Below, piece by piece: positions 1 to 7,849 of a DNA stretch of 64,000 bases (the stretch's first letter is position 1; each line of letters begins with the position of its first letter). This DNA is from Limimaricola sp964022235. Its GTDB lineage: Bacteria; Pseudomonadota; Alphaproteobacteria; Rhodobacterales; Rhodobacteraceae. Both the position numbers and the translations under genes were made by a program. Below the pieces are notes generated by a model. The model saw only the letters and a list, made by a program, of their open reading frames with translations. It was not told the DNA's origin and searched no databases. The DNA lies in NCBI RefSeq assembly GCF_964022235.1, contig NZ_CAXHZL010000002.1:62001-126000 (forward strand), read 5' to 3'.

Positions 1-46
1 ACAGCAGTTTCAGCAATAGCGAACGATGGCTTTGGTATCGGTCCAT
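1..46 (-). CDS. N-terminal start of a truncated gene, possibly an ABC permease
   Basis: An ATG at 46 on the minus strand opens a frame to the window edge, beginning MDRYQSHRSLLLKLL. A GAGGA ribosome-binding sequence lies about 8 bases upstream. It starts 75 bases after the stop of the substrate-binding protein gene on the same strand, where the permease or ATPase of that ABC system would be expected. The leucine-rich opening fits a membrane protein. Only 15 residues are visible, so the product is a guess from context. Confidence 0.4.
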   Translation of the reverse strand, partial: MDRYQSHRSLLLKLL

Positions 47-121
47 GCGGCGATCCTCACAAGGATGTCTCGAAGGCCGTCCAGCCGCGTCCGCGGCCGG
101 ACGGGGCGATCAATCGCAGGG

Positions 122-1084
122 CTATTCGACAGCCTTGTCGAGCGGTGCGAAGTACCAATAATCCTCGAGTTTCATGGTAGCCGGATCGCCCTCGATCTGT
201 CCCGCGGCGGCGTACCATTCCAGATCGGCCTGCGCGGCGACCCGGCCGCCGCCCTTGGGATCGTAAAGCCCACCCTCGACCGCTTCGGTGTAGAACTTGT
301 CCAGCCCCGCCAGCACTTCGGCCGGCAGCTCGCCGATCGGACCGTCCGGATCGGTCTCGCGGCTGATGATCGTCGGATCCTCGGCCATGTCGCGCCAGAC
401 GCTGGCCAATGCGGAAACGAAGATATCGACCGCCTCTTCGTTGTTCTGCATCCACTCCAGGTTGGCGAACAGCGCCTCGTCGCTGGCGTTGACCTCGAAC
501 ATCGGCAACGCGGTGAACTTGTCGCCCGCCTCTTCAATGATCTTGTTCTTGTTGGCCAGGTCGAGGATCGTCGCCTGCGCCTGCCCTGCCAGCATGGCGA
601 CGACCCGGTTCGAGGAGCCCGGGACATAAGAGCGCTTGCCAAGGGTTATGCCTTCGCGATCCTCGATGACATTGGCGATCGAGTCCGTGCCACCACCGCG
701 CGAATGCAGCAGGATCGGCTGGCCATCCAGATCGGCGAGGGTCTGATACTCCTTTGTCGCGACAGGAAAGAAGACCAGCTTGGAAAGCTGGAAGATGATC
801 CGCAACGGCGCCCGCGAGCGCTGCATTGCCGAGTAAGGCGTGCCGAACCCGACATCCATCTGCCCCGACAGCACGGCTTGGATTGCAAGCTCCTCGTCGG
901 AGAAGGCGGTCCACTCGTAGTCGAGCCCGTTCGCGCGTGCACGGTCCAGTGCGACGAAGAAGGCCGCCATTTCGTCCGACGGGGTCTCCGCCAACGCAAT
1001 ACGGATCGTTTCGGCCTGCGCGGCCGAGGCTGCGAGTGCTCCTGCGAAAACGGCGCCTACCAGTTTCCTGGTGATCTTAGTCAT
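122..1084 (-). CDS. ABC transporter periplasmic substrate-binding protein (NMT1/SsuA/TauA-like)
   Basis: The 320-residue protein has a Sec signal peptide (MTKITRKLVGAVFAGALAAS, cleavage near AQAE) and then a NitT/TauT-type binding-protein fold. The body contains the usual 'GQMDVGFGTPYSAM' and 'LADLDGQPILLHSRGG' stretches that line the ligand cleft. The start at 1084 is chosen because GGGAGGG precedes it at good spacing; an in-frame ATG 11 codons upstream would spoil the signal peptide. Another gene appears to start just downstream at position 46. The divergent enzyme at 2038 and the GntR regulator suggest the ligand is a carboxylate or aromatic breakdown compound, but that is inference. Confidence 0.8.
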   Translation of the reverse strand: MTKITRKLVGAVFAGALAASAAQAETIRIALAETPSDEMAAFFVALDRARANGLDYEWTAFSDEELAIQAVLSGQMDVGFGTPYSAMQRSRAPLRIIFQLSKLVFFPVATKEYQTLADLDGQPILLHSRGGGTDSIANVIEDREGITLGKRSYVPGSSNRVVAMLAGQAQATILDLANKNKIIEEAGDKFTALPMFEVNASDEALFANLEWMQNNEEAVDIFVSALASVWRDMAEDPTIISRETDPDGPIGELPAEVLAGLDKFYTEAVEGGLYDPKGGGRVAAQADLEWYAAAGQIEGDPATMKLEDYWYFAPLDKAVE

Positions 1085-1176
1085 TGAAGTCCCTCCCTGA
1101 AAAAAACAGTTCCGCAATCCGCTGATCCGACGCCTTGGGGCGTTCTCATTCTGCCGACCCTCTCCGACCTGCCCTC

Positions 1177-1896
1177 TCAGCCCACCTCGAAGAGCCTTGC
1201 CGAGACAGAACGCAAATGCGTGCGCATCGCCTCGTAGGCAGCCTGGGGGTCATGATCCCGGATCGCAGCGACCAGTACCTCGTGCTCGGCAAAGCTGACG
1301 TGCTCGCGCGACGGCCGCGCCGTCCGGCGGGTCACGTTGCCCACAGCCACGGCACGTCGCACCTGGTTGAGCTGATCGAAAAGATACAACAGCAGCGGAT
1401 TGTCGGCGGCCTCCGCCACGGCGCGGTGCAGAAGGTCGTCCTGCTTCTCATATGCGCGCCAGGTTTCGGCGGAATAAGCCGCCTGCTGGGCCATTTCCAT
1501 CTGAGCAATATCGTCAGCCGAAGCATTGATCGCTGCTTCCCGCGCTATTGCGGGTTCGATCGCCACCCGCGCCCGCATCATCCGGAAAGGGGTTAGCTTG
1601 CGCCCGAGATCGACCAGCGCGTCGGGAGGCTCAACCTCGGTATCCTGCGATACGAAGGTACCACGCCCCACATGGCGCCAGATCACCCCCTCGCGCTCGA
1701 GTACGTCGAGCGCCTTGCGCAGCGTCGAGCGCGACAATCCGAGATCATCCGTCAGCTTGCGTTCTGGCGGCAGCTTGGCACCGGGGCCGTATCCGCCTCG
1801 CGCCACATACTCGCGCAACTGAACAGTAGGATCGCTGGGCTGGTCACTATTCGCCACGGCAATGTCACTCCGAATTGGTTGACCAATATCTACCAT
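1177..1896 (-). CDS. GntR-family transcriptional regulator, FadR subfamily (FCD domain)
   Basis: The 239-residue protein has an N-terminal winged helix (PGAKLPPERKLTDDLGLSRS, then TLRKALDVLEREGVIWRH) and a C-terminal all-helical FCD domain. The FCD domain carries the metal/ligand residues expected of the family (E-x-D near 'AYEKQDDLLHRAV' and the 'EHEVLVAAIRDHDPQAA' helix). It lies upstream of and co-directional with the ABC binding protein and divergent from the fumarylacetoacetate-hydrolase gene, so it probably controls both. The ATG at 1896 has only a weak GGGA ahead of it. An ATTGGT-ACCAAT palindrome overlaps the first codons, so a start a few codons later is possible. Confidence 0.85.
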   Translation of the reverse strand: MVDIGQPIRSDIAVANSDQPSDPTVQLREYVARGGYGPGAKLPPERKLTDDLGLSRSTLRKALDVLEREGVIWRHVGRGTFVSQDTEVEPPDALVDLGRKLTPFRMMRARVAIEPAIAREAAINASADDIAQMEMAQQAAYSAETWRAYEKQDDLLHRAVAEAADNPLLLYLFDQLNQVRRAVAVGNVTRRTARPSREHVSFAEHEVLVAAIRDHDPQAAYEAMRTHLRSVSARLFEVG

Positions 1897-1946
1897 TGAT
1901 CCCGATTCTGGTCAAGTTTTATCGCAATCAATGTGCAATTGGTTAA
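1874..1946. promoter_or_regulatory. Candidate GntR/FadR-type operator region between the regulator and the FAH gene
   Basis: ATTGGTTGACCAAT at 1874-1887 is an inverted repeat with 6-bp arms. A related element, AATTGGTTAATT, follows at about 1935-1946, and a half-site TGGTCAA lies between them. The stretch is AT-rich compared with its surroundings and sits between divergent genes, as expected of an autoregulated FadR-type control region. Binding by the adjacent GntR protein is inferred. Confidence 0.45.
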
Positions 1947-2037
1947 TTTATAGGCCTCTCATCGTGATTGATTTCTATTGATCGCGGTCATTGCGCCAGC
2001 TAGGGTTATCTCGAATCCCAGCTCAGCGAGGCTAGAC

Positions 2038-2721
2038 ATGACCGACTTCGTTATCCCGACCCCGCCTGTCCCGGCCATCCCCACGTCTGAGGGGGGACAG
2101 TTTCCGGTCCGCCGCGTCTATTGCATTGGCCGAAACTTCGCTGCTCATGCGGTCGAGATGGGTCATGATCCTGACCGCGAACCGCCTTTCTTTTTCCAGA
2201 AGAACCCCAACAACCTCGATGCTTCGGGCGAGTTTCCCTACCCGCCGCACAGCAACGACGTGCATCACGAGGTCGAGCTTCTGGTGGCCCTTAAATCCGG
2301 CGGTGAAAACATCGCCGTCGAAAGTGCGCTTGATCACGTCTGGGGCTACGGAGTGTCTCTCGACATGACCCGGCGCGACCTGCAGGGCAACGCAAAGAAG
2401 ATGGGCCGCCCTTGGGAGATCGGCAAAGCATTCGAGCGCTCCGGCCCTGTCGCTCCCCTAATCCCGGTGGAGCAGACCGGCCACCCCGACCAAGGCCGCA
2501 TCGAACTGAAGGTCAACGACAAATTGGTGCAGGAAGGCGATCTGAACCAGATGATCTGGAAGGTGCCAGAGATGATCTCCTACCTTTCAGAATACTTCGA
2601 CCTCGCTGCAGGGGATGTGATCATGGCAGGCACGCCCTCTGGCGTCGGCGCCATTTCGCGTGGCGACACCATGCAGGCAAGTATTGAAGGACTTGGAACC
2701 CTGTCCGTACAGGTGGTCTGA
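2038..2721 (+). CDS. Fumarylacetoacetate hydrolase family protein (fumarylpyruvate hydrolase-like)
   Basis: This 227-residue protein is the short form of the FAH family. It has 'YCIGRNFAAHAVEMG' near the N-terminus, the metal-binding 'HHEVELLVAL' and 'SLDMTRRDLQ' segments, 'GRPWEIGKAFERSGP', and the C-terminal 'AGTPSGVGAISRGD'. These enzymes hydrolyse C-C bonds of acylpyruvates such as fumarylpyruvate, typically at the end of gentisate-type aromatic degradation, using Mg or Mn. The ATG at 2038 is used because the upstream extension lacks family similarity. It is divergent from the GntR regulator. The exact substrate cannot be told from the sequence. Confidence 0.85.
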   Translation: MTDFVIPTPPVPAIPTSEGGQFPVRRVYCIGRNFAAHAVEMGHDPDREPPFFFQKNPNNLDASGEFPYPPHSNDVHHEVELLVALKSGGENIAVESALDHVWGYGVSLDMTRRDLQGNAKKMGRPWEIGKAFERSGPVAPLIPVEQTGHPDQGRIELKVNDKLVQEGDLNQMIWKVPEMISYLSEYFDLAAGDVIMAGTPSGVGAISRGDTMQASIEGLGTLSVQVV

Positions 2722-2761
2722 GCAGCCCCACGTTTCGCCCGACCCTATGCAACCTTACCTC

Positions 2762-2790
2762 AGCCGGCCACAGATCGTGGCCGGCTTTGC
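2762..2790 (+). terminator. Hairpin downstream of the FAH gene
   Basis: A perfect 10-bp stem (AGCCGGCCAC / GTGGCCGGCT) with a 5-base loop lies 40 bases after the stop codon and is followed by TTGCCTT. It is a plausible intrinsic terminator, although the T-run is short. Confidence 0.6.
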
Positions 2791-3195
2791 CTTGCTATCG
2801 CATGGCTCTGAGGCGGCAACCGCCATCGCTATGCGACGCATTCGAGCGCGGCGGGTTCGTTATGGACATGAGCACTCAGGAGAAGGAACCGCTGTATTCC
2901 AGGGCCCCTGAACATGACTGGGGCGCTTCACACGGAGCTGTCACACCATGGTACTGGATGACGGGGATCTCGGACGGCCTGCTCTCGATAGAGGGCGGCA
3001 TGATGGCAATAAACCATGTCTTCCGAAGAGGCGTCGTCTATACGTAGCGCCGTCGACTACCTCGCACGCTGGTCAGGCGTGGAGCGCCTGCCGTAATGTA
3101 GTTGAGCTTACAAACCTGTGGATTACCGGCCGCCAGGCGCCTTGCCGCCATTGCGACAGCGCAGAGCGAAGCTGTATTTTGGGCCATGGAACACG

Positions 3196-3203
3196 AAAAC
3201 CTT
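3196..3203. repeat. Left copy of the 8-bp target-site duplication AAAACCTT
   Basis: It abuts the left inverted end at 3204 and is identical to 5118-5125. Removing the element plus one copy restores an uninterrupted reading frame in the integrase remnant. Confidence 0.85.
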
Positions 3204-3228
3204 GGGGGTGTCCGCAAATCGAGTTGGT
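3204..3228 (+). repeat. Left terminal inverted repeat of the insertion sequence
   Basis: It starts GGGGGTGTCCGCAAA and ends GTTGGT. It matches the reverse complement of 5093-5117 at 23 of 25 positions. Confidence 0.85.
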
Positions 3229-3280
3229 AGACTTCGTTCTGTGAAGAAAGAGCCTATATTCATCCGCTTTTCTGCGGAGG

Positions 3281-4276
3281 ATGCCCTTGCTTCACCACGA
3301 CTTTCGCCGTCTCCTGGCCGCCGTCGATGGGCTGAACCCAGCTCAAATCGAAGACCCACAATCCAAGATTCGCGTTCTCCGGCGAAGGTCGGAGGCGATC
3401 TCATAGATCGAGGCCCGGACGAACCGAGAATGCAGCTGCCCACACTGCGGCGACGGCAGGCGACAGAAATGGGGATGCACGCGCATCCAAGTCCAGCGCT
3501 ACCGATGCGGCGGCTGCTAGAAGACCTACTCCGGCCGAACAGGCTCCGCCATCGGTCGCATACACAGACCTGACCTGTTCATGGCCGCGCGTCGAGACAT
3601 GCTCGGGGATGCGGCTCCGCAGTCGGTGCGCAAGCTCGCAGACCGCCTTGGTCTCAACAAATACACTATCTGGCGTTGGCGACTGCTCATGTTTTCGATC
3701 ATTGGAAGCAGCTCTAACGCGAGCTTCACTGGAATCGTCGAGGCTGACGAGACCTATCAACAGGAGTCGCGGAAAGGATCTCGGGAATGGGTCCGCTACT
3801 TCGCTGACCCCAAGACCGTCGTGAAACCTCCGAGGCATAGATGGGAGGACTATACGACCAAGGGCTTGAAGAAGATGCGGGGCCTGTCCAGATGGCAGCT
3901 TCCTATCCTGACGGTCGCCGACCGCAGCGGGACGCGCCACTTTCAACGCCTGCCTAATCACGGTGGCAAAACCTTGGTGCGAGCGATGCTGCCTCTGGTC
4001 TCTGCCGATATCGTGCTGTGCTCCGATGGCACCAAGCGATACAGGAAACTCGCTGCACGAGGTGCGATCGAACACGTCGTCGTTGGCAGTAAGGCGGGCA
4101 CACGGGTGACAGCAGGTTGCTACCACATCCAGACTGTGAACTCGCTCCACGCTCGCTACAACAAGTTCATCAGGCCGTTCTGCGGGCCGGCCACCAAGTA
4201 TCTTGGCGGGTACATACGCTGGCTGGAAGCGAGGCTGGCAGGGATGCGACCTGCGGACATCATGAAAGCCTCATGA
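3281..4276 (+). pseudogene. IS1595-family transposase with two in-frame amber stops
   Basis: From ATG 3281 a single frame runs 331 codons to 4276, with TAG at codon 42 (3404-3406) and codon 80 (3518-3520). The part between and around the stops keeps the N-terminal zinc-ribbon (SCPHCGDG...YRCGGC) and a helix-turn-helix-like segment (LADRLGLNKYTIWRWR). The DDE domain has its Asp in GIVEADETY, a second Asp in VLCSDGTKRYRKLA, and the C-terminal VNSLHARYNKFIRPFCGPA and YLGGYIRWLEAR blocks. Length and order are those of an ISXO2-like transposase. Without amber suppression or reinitiation it is inactive; a frame from ATG 3581 would keep the catalytic domain only. Confidence 0.85.
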
Positions 4277-4342
4277 TGCGCCGCTATGATAGGCAGATGT
4301 CCGCTCCGAGCCTATATTGACGTATAAGGTTTCGTACGCAAA

Positions 4343-4352
4343 TGTCCGCAAA
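4343..4352 (+). repeat. Internal copy of the inverted-repeat core TGTCCGCAAA
   Basis: Ten bases identical to the core of the element's ends lie between the transposase and the NUDIX gene, in the same orientation as the left end. This may be the relic left end of a second copy whose transposase was lost when the cargo was captured. Confidence 0.4.
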
Positions 4353-4396
4353 CTGTTCGGTTCAAGGTATTTTGCAATTTGCATAGGAGATATGTC

Positions 4397-4888
4397 ATGC
4401 GGTTTTCCGAGAGCTATTTGGGGCAACTGCGATCTCTGGTCGGAAGCAGGTGCCTCCTGGCAATCGGTGCGCGCGTGTTGATCGAAGATTCTGCGGGTAG
4501 GTTTCTTTTAATTAAGCGAACAGACAGTGGCCTATGGGGCCTGCCAGGCGGGTCGATGGAATTGGGTGAATCTCTGATGGACGTGGTCTTTCGAGAGGCC
4601 ATGGAAGAGGCAAACGCAACTATAGAAAAAGTCACCGCATTCGGCTTGTCTTCAGACCCAAACGTAGAGCAGCACACTTATCCGAATGGGGATCAGCTGC
4701 AAAATATCTCCCTGCTCGCGCATGGCTATATATCAAATTCTGACTATGCCGCCGATGGCGGCGAAGCATCTGAAATCAAGTTTTTTAGCTATGAAGATAT
4801 TGATAGAGATAGCTTCGTGGCGACCGAATACCCTACGTTCTCACACTGGCAGGCGTTTAGGGACACGGGAGCGTTTCAGATTGTTTGA
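4397..4888 (+). CDS. NUDIX hydrolase carried inside the insertion sequence
   Basis: The 163-residue protein belongs to the family that hydrolyses nucleoside diphosphates linked to another group. The NUDIX helix is recognisable as GSMELGE, seven residues, then REAMEEANA; the glycine usually near the end of the box is Asn here. 'LIKRTDSGLWGLPGGSMELG' precedes it. The ATG at 4397 has AGGAGA at 4385-4390 with ideal spacing. The gene is visibly more AT-rich than its neighbours and lies between the transposase and the right inverted end, so it is a passenger. The substrate (an oxidised nucleotide, or a nucleotide sugar, for example) cannot be judged. Confidence 0.85.
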   Translation: MRFSESYLGQLRSLVGSRCLLAIGARVLIEDSAGRFLLIKRTDSGLWGLPGGSMELGESLMDVVFREAMEEANATIEKVTAFGLSSDPNVEQHTYPNGDQLQNISLLAHGYISNSDYAADGGEASEIKFFSYEDIDRDSFVATEYPTFSHWQAFRDTGAFQIV

Positions 4889-4969
4889 CCGTTTGCGGCA
4901 AATACAAACTGGTGTCAGTGACATGAGAGATCCTATTTCTGCGGTGGCATAGCGATAGCTGGTCTGGAA

Positions 4970-5059
4970 ATGGAGGAGATTGTCGCCGGGTATTTTGCGT
5001 TGTTTGCGCAGATAAGCGATCCAGATGGCAATACGGTGATTCTGGCAAAGCCGAAGTAG
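4970..5059 (+). pseudogene. C-terminal fragment of a VOC (glyoxalase/bleomycin-resistance) family protein
   Basis: The short frame MEEIVAGYFALFAQ continues ISDPDGNTVILAKPK and then TAG. 'DPDGN' followed by a short beta-strand is the usual end of VOC-fold proteins. Upstream sequence in this frame is closed, so only the tail remains. It sits between the NUDIX gene and the right inverted end, which points to a second, decayed passenger. Confidence 0.45.
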
Positions 5060-5092
5060 TAGCTGTGACCTCAAGCTTTGCCCGGACAGCCG

Positions 5093-5117
5093 ACCAACAC
5101 GGTTTGCGGACACCCCC
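5093..5117 (-). repeat. Right terminal inverted repeat of the insertion sequence
   Basis: Read on the minus strand it begins GGGGGTGTCCGCAAA and differs from the left end at two of 25 positions. Confidence 0.85.
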
Positions 5118-5125
5118 AAAACCTT
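5118..5125. repeat. Right copy of the 8-bp target-site duplication AAAACCTT
   Basis: It directly follows the right inverted end and is identical to 3196-3203. Confidence 0.85.
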
Positions 5126-5794
5126 TCCCCCGAAGAGGCCCGGCGTCTGCTGGAGCACAGCCTGCGCGACGCGCAGGCTCAGATTGCAAAGCATGAGCTC
5201 CTCGCCCTCGCAGATGGCACGCCGAACGCAGTCGAGGCGGGACAACGCGCCGATCTCGTGTCAGGACATGCGCATTGGCTGATGACGACGCATGGCCAGT
5301 TGGCACGCCTCGGCGAACAGGAATGGAAGTCGCTGGCGCAGGAGGGACTGAGCGAGAAGGCATGCAACTCTGTCGTCGCCCATATGGACGTTCTGCGGGA
5401 CGCGTACTTTTCTCAATCATGGGCGGGCTTGATCGGTCGGAAGACCTCCGAGGCCATTGGCCGACGGAACCTGTCAGCCCTCGACCTGATCACTGCCCGC
5501 CAGATCATTCTAAAGGGGCGCGCTGCGGCTTATCTCGAAAGCGCAGCCGCGAACGCTTCCGACGACATCGACCCGGCGATCACTCTCGCTGCAGAATTCA
5601 GAAGGGAAGCAATGACCAGAGCCTATGCCCCTCCCAGCGCGGATCCTGCGATGGATCGCAGTGCCTGCCCCCCGTCAGCACCTCTGTGACATCTGAGTTG
5701 ATTTTGTAACGGAGGGTTTCTGGCTCATCGCAACTATCAAGAAGGGGAGATAAGACAGAAACTCGAAACAGCCTAACAGACGCCGGAGTCGCTG

Positions 5795-5866
5795 GTGAGG
5801 GACATCCGTCGGCGCATGCGGAAGCACCATTCAGCCGATGAGAGGGTCCGCATCGTCCTTGATGCG
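5795..5866 (+). pseudogene. Scrap of an IS3-family OrfA
   Basis: From GTG 5795 the frame reads VRDIRRRMRKHHSADERVR then IVLDA. This matches the usual start of the IS3-type OrfA helix-turn-helix protein ('RKHYSAEEKIRIVL'-like), but the match ends after about 24 residues. It is the only recognisable item in the gene-free stretch 5690-6029. Confidence 0.5.
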
Positions 5867-6029
5867 CGCGATGTATGGACAGGGCACGGCGTCGCTTGGG
5901 GTCGAGCAGTTCGACCGGACTACCAGCATCGCCGATCTCTATCACCATTGCAGTATCAACGCCGCCTCGGTCGCCGAGACGGCTGAGTGCCGGGTGGCCG
6001 AACGCACTGTCTGGCACGGCGATGCCCAG

Positions 6030-7334
6030 TTAACCCGCTGCGAGGGCGAGGCAGTCCCGGTAGAGCCGCACCGCCTCGTCCTCGGCGATCTCCACGTCGG
6101 CAAATCGCAGGGCCGCGCCCTTGGCCACGGCCCGGCGCAAGGTGATCCCCTGTGCCAAGCCGATCGGAAGCACGTCGTCGCGCGCGGCCCGTGCGGCAGG
6201 CATCACCTGGCCCCAGACGGTATAGCCCCCCTCCCCGTCGAGCCGGTCGCCCCGCGCGAGGTCGCGCTTCGCGATGGCGGCGACGCTCGCGTGAAAGCCC
6301 GAAGCGGCGCCGGTGGCTTCGCCCCTGAGCGCGACCGAGAGCACCGAGGTCGCAAGCTCCAGACCGATCATATGAAAGGGCCGGTACATCGCGGCATAGC
6401 GCCCCGTCTCATCGGTCGGCAGGCCATATTGCCGAAAGCAGGCGGCGGCGTAGTCGCTTTGCGCCTCGATCACCACGTAGACGCCCCAGCGCAGGTCGCG
6501 AAACACGGGGCGGCCATCGCGCTCGAGGCTCGAAACCACCTCGACCATGCCCGTCCGCTCCAGCTGCCCCCCGATCTCGCGCGGCCGCAGCACGCGGGCG
6601 AGGTCATCCGCGCCGCAGGGCGGGAAGGCCAGCCCCTCTTCGGGCACCGAAAGCCCGGTGGCGTTGGCGATCGCCGCCGCCTCGATCGCGCTCTTGGTGC
6701 CGTCGAGAAACGAATTGAACATCTGCGGGTTCATCCCCGCCTTCTTCGCCTCCTCGGCCGTCAGACCGTAGTGTTCCCAGACCGCCTCGGGTGTCACCTC
6801 GTGATAACCCGGCAGATACTTCGTCCCCTTGCCCGCCGCGACAACCCGAAACCCGTTCGAGCGGGCCCAATCGACCATCTCGCAGACCAGCGCCGGCTGG
6901 TCGCCGAAGGCCATGGAATAGACCACGCCCGCCTCGGCGGCACGGCGCGCCAGCACGGGGCCAGCCAGCACATCGGCCTCGACGTTGACCATCACGACGT
7001 GGCGACCCGCGCCGATGGCAGCCAGCGCGTGGCGGATGCCCGCGCGTGGATGGCCGGTCGCCTCGATCACCACCTCGACCCCGTCCATCGCAGCAAGCGC
7101 AGCCCCGTCGGCGACAAAGCGCGTGGCTTCGATGCGGCCCTCGCTCCAACCCACTTCGCGGCAGGCGGCGCGGGCGCGATCGGGATCGAGATCGGCGATC
7201 GCCGCGACTTCGAGCCCTTCAACATGCGGCACCTGCGCCAAGAACATCGAGCCGAACTTGCCCGCGCCGATCAGACCGGCGGTCACGGGCCGCCCCTCCA
7301 CCGCGCGCGCCGCGCAAAGCCTTGCCAGATTCAT
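6030..7334 (-). CDS. NAD(P)-dependent oxidoreductase, homoserine-dehydrogenase-like, with C-terminal SAF domain
   Basis: The 434-residue protein has an N-terminal Rossmann fold ('VTAGLIGAGKFGSMFLAQ', GxGxxG) with 'VIEATGHPRAGIRHALAAI' and 'HVVMVNVEADVLAG'. A middle domain contains 'GKGTKYLPGYHEVTPE' and 'YRPFHMIGLELATS'. The C-terminal SAF-like segment ends in 'GAALRFADVEIAEDE'. This arrangement is seen in oxidoreductases of sugar-acid or polyol catabolism and in NeuB-associated proteins. The ATG at 7334 is preceded by GGAGAG. No operon partner adjoins it: downstream is a mobile scrap and upstream are decayed sugar genes. The substrate is unknown. Confidence 0.75.
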   Translation of the reverse strand: MNLARLCAARAVEGRPVTAGLIGAGKFGSMFLAQVPHVEGLEVAAIADLDPDRARAACREVGWSEGRIEATRFVADGAALAAMDGVEVVIEATGHPRAGIRHALAAIGAGRHVVMVNVEADVLAGPVLARRAAEAGVVYSMAFGDQPALVCEMVDWARSNGFRVVAAGKGTKYLPGYHEVTPEAVWEHYGLTAEEAKKAGMNPQMFNSFLDGTKSAIEAAAIANATGLSVPEEGLAFPPCGADDLARVLRPREIGGQLERTGMVEVVSSLERDGRPVFRDLRWGVYVVIEAQSDYAAACFRQYGLPTDETGRYAAMYRPFHMIGLELATSVLSVALRGEATGAASGFHASVAAIAKRDLARGDRLDGEGGYTVWGQVMPAARAARDDVLPIGLAQGITLRRAVAKGAALRFADVEIAEDEAVRLYRDCLALAAG

Positions 7335-7849
7335 GGATGTCTCTCCTTCTCCCGGCGCGGAGTGAAGGCGAAAACCGCCGCCGGGTCCATGCGCTTTCAT
7401 CGCCCAACTCGCTTCGAAACCCTGCCGCGGTCCTGCAATCATCGAGCGGTTGTGGAGATATGCGCCCCAGCTGGCTGACAGCACCCAGCCCGACAGCACG
7501 AGCCTTGAGTCTCAACAATTGGTTCGGCGCATTGAGAAGCTGCGGCGCGTTTGCAAAACACGCTGCCGATCCTGTCGCAAGCGGGGATCGCGGCTAGCGC
7601 CTCGTCAGCAATTCGGGAAGTCGACTAGGGTTGATACTTCGGTCGTGGGGGCCACCGCCGTAGTCTCGGGAAGCCCAGCCCCGTCTGCAGGCGGGTGGCC
7701 GTGCTTCCGCCTTGGCCGTGAATACCGCTTCGCGCCCGCAGCGCCCAAGGCCCTGGCCGCGCGATCGGCGCGCCCTTGTCACGGGGCGGCGCGATGTCGG
7801 TGTGATCCCTGGTCGCTTGGCCTTCTCCCTCGTTGTGGTGTGTTGCGAC
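7335..7849. other. Gene-free stretch with no recognisable content
   Basis: No coding frame with family resemblance was found on either strand. It lies between an intact oxidoreductase and the tail of a TRAP binding-protein pseudogene, so it is probably further decayed material. Confidence 0.5.

Larger units (their letters stand above)
3204..5117 (+). mobile_element. IS1595-family-like insertion sequence with passenger genes
   Basis: The 1,914-bp element is bounded by 25-bp inverted ends matching at 23 of 25 positions (outer part GGGGGTGTCCGCAAA) and by the exact 8-bp direct duplication AAAACCTT on both sides. Eight-base duplications are typical of the IS1595 family. Inside are a transposase pseudogene with the IS1595 (ISXO2-like) DDE layout, an intact NUDIX hydrolase gene and the 3' end of a VOC-family gene. 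It interrupts an integrase remnant. The perfect target duplication suggests the insertion is fairly recent, although the transposase now carries two stops. Passenger genes are known in this IS family. Confidence 0.85.
3003..5689 (+). pseudogene. Remnant of a phage-type tyrosine integrase, split by an insertion element
   Basis: Reading from ATG 3003 gives MAINHVFRRGVVYT, an amber stop (3045-3047), RRRLPRTLVRRGAPAVM, a second amber stop (3099-3101), then LSLQT and ARRLAAIATAQSEAVF in the same frame. At codon CTT (3201-3203) the frame is interrupted by a 1.9-kb insertion. It resumes without loss after the duplicated target at 5126 with SPEEARRLLEHSLRDAQAQ and runs to 5689. The start resembles the DUF6538-type N-terminal domain of Rhodobacteraceae integrases. 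No catalytic R-H-R-Y domain is present, so the gene is also 3'-truncated. One amber replaces what is normally Trp, the other probably Gln. The integrase assignment is a pattern-level judgement. Confidence 0.6.

Noticed and set aside
3003..4276. Amber recoding (suppressor tRNA) as the explanation for in-frame TAG codons
   Set aside because: TAG is the normal stop of intact genes in the window, for example the aldehyde dehydrogenase and ApbE genes, and the affected genes are mobile or broken in other ways. Kept only as a point to check.
5838..7478. A 546-codon plus-strand frame over 5.8-7.5 kb
   Set aside because: It is opposite an oxidoreductase with a clear GxGxxG motif and a ribosome-binding site, and it has no domain similarity.
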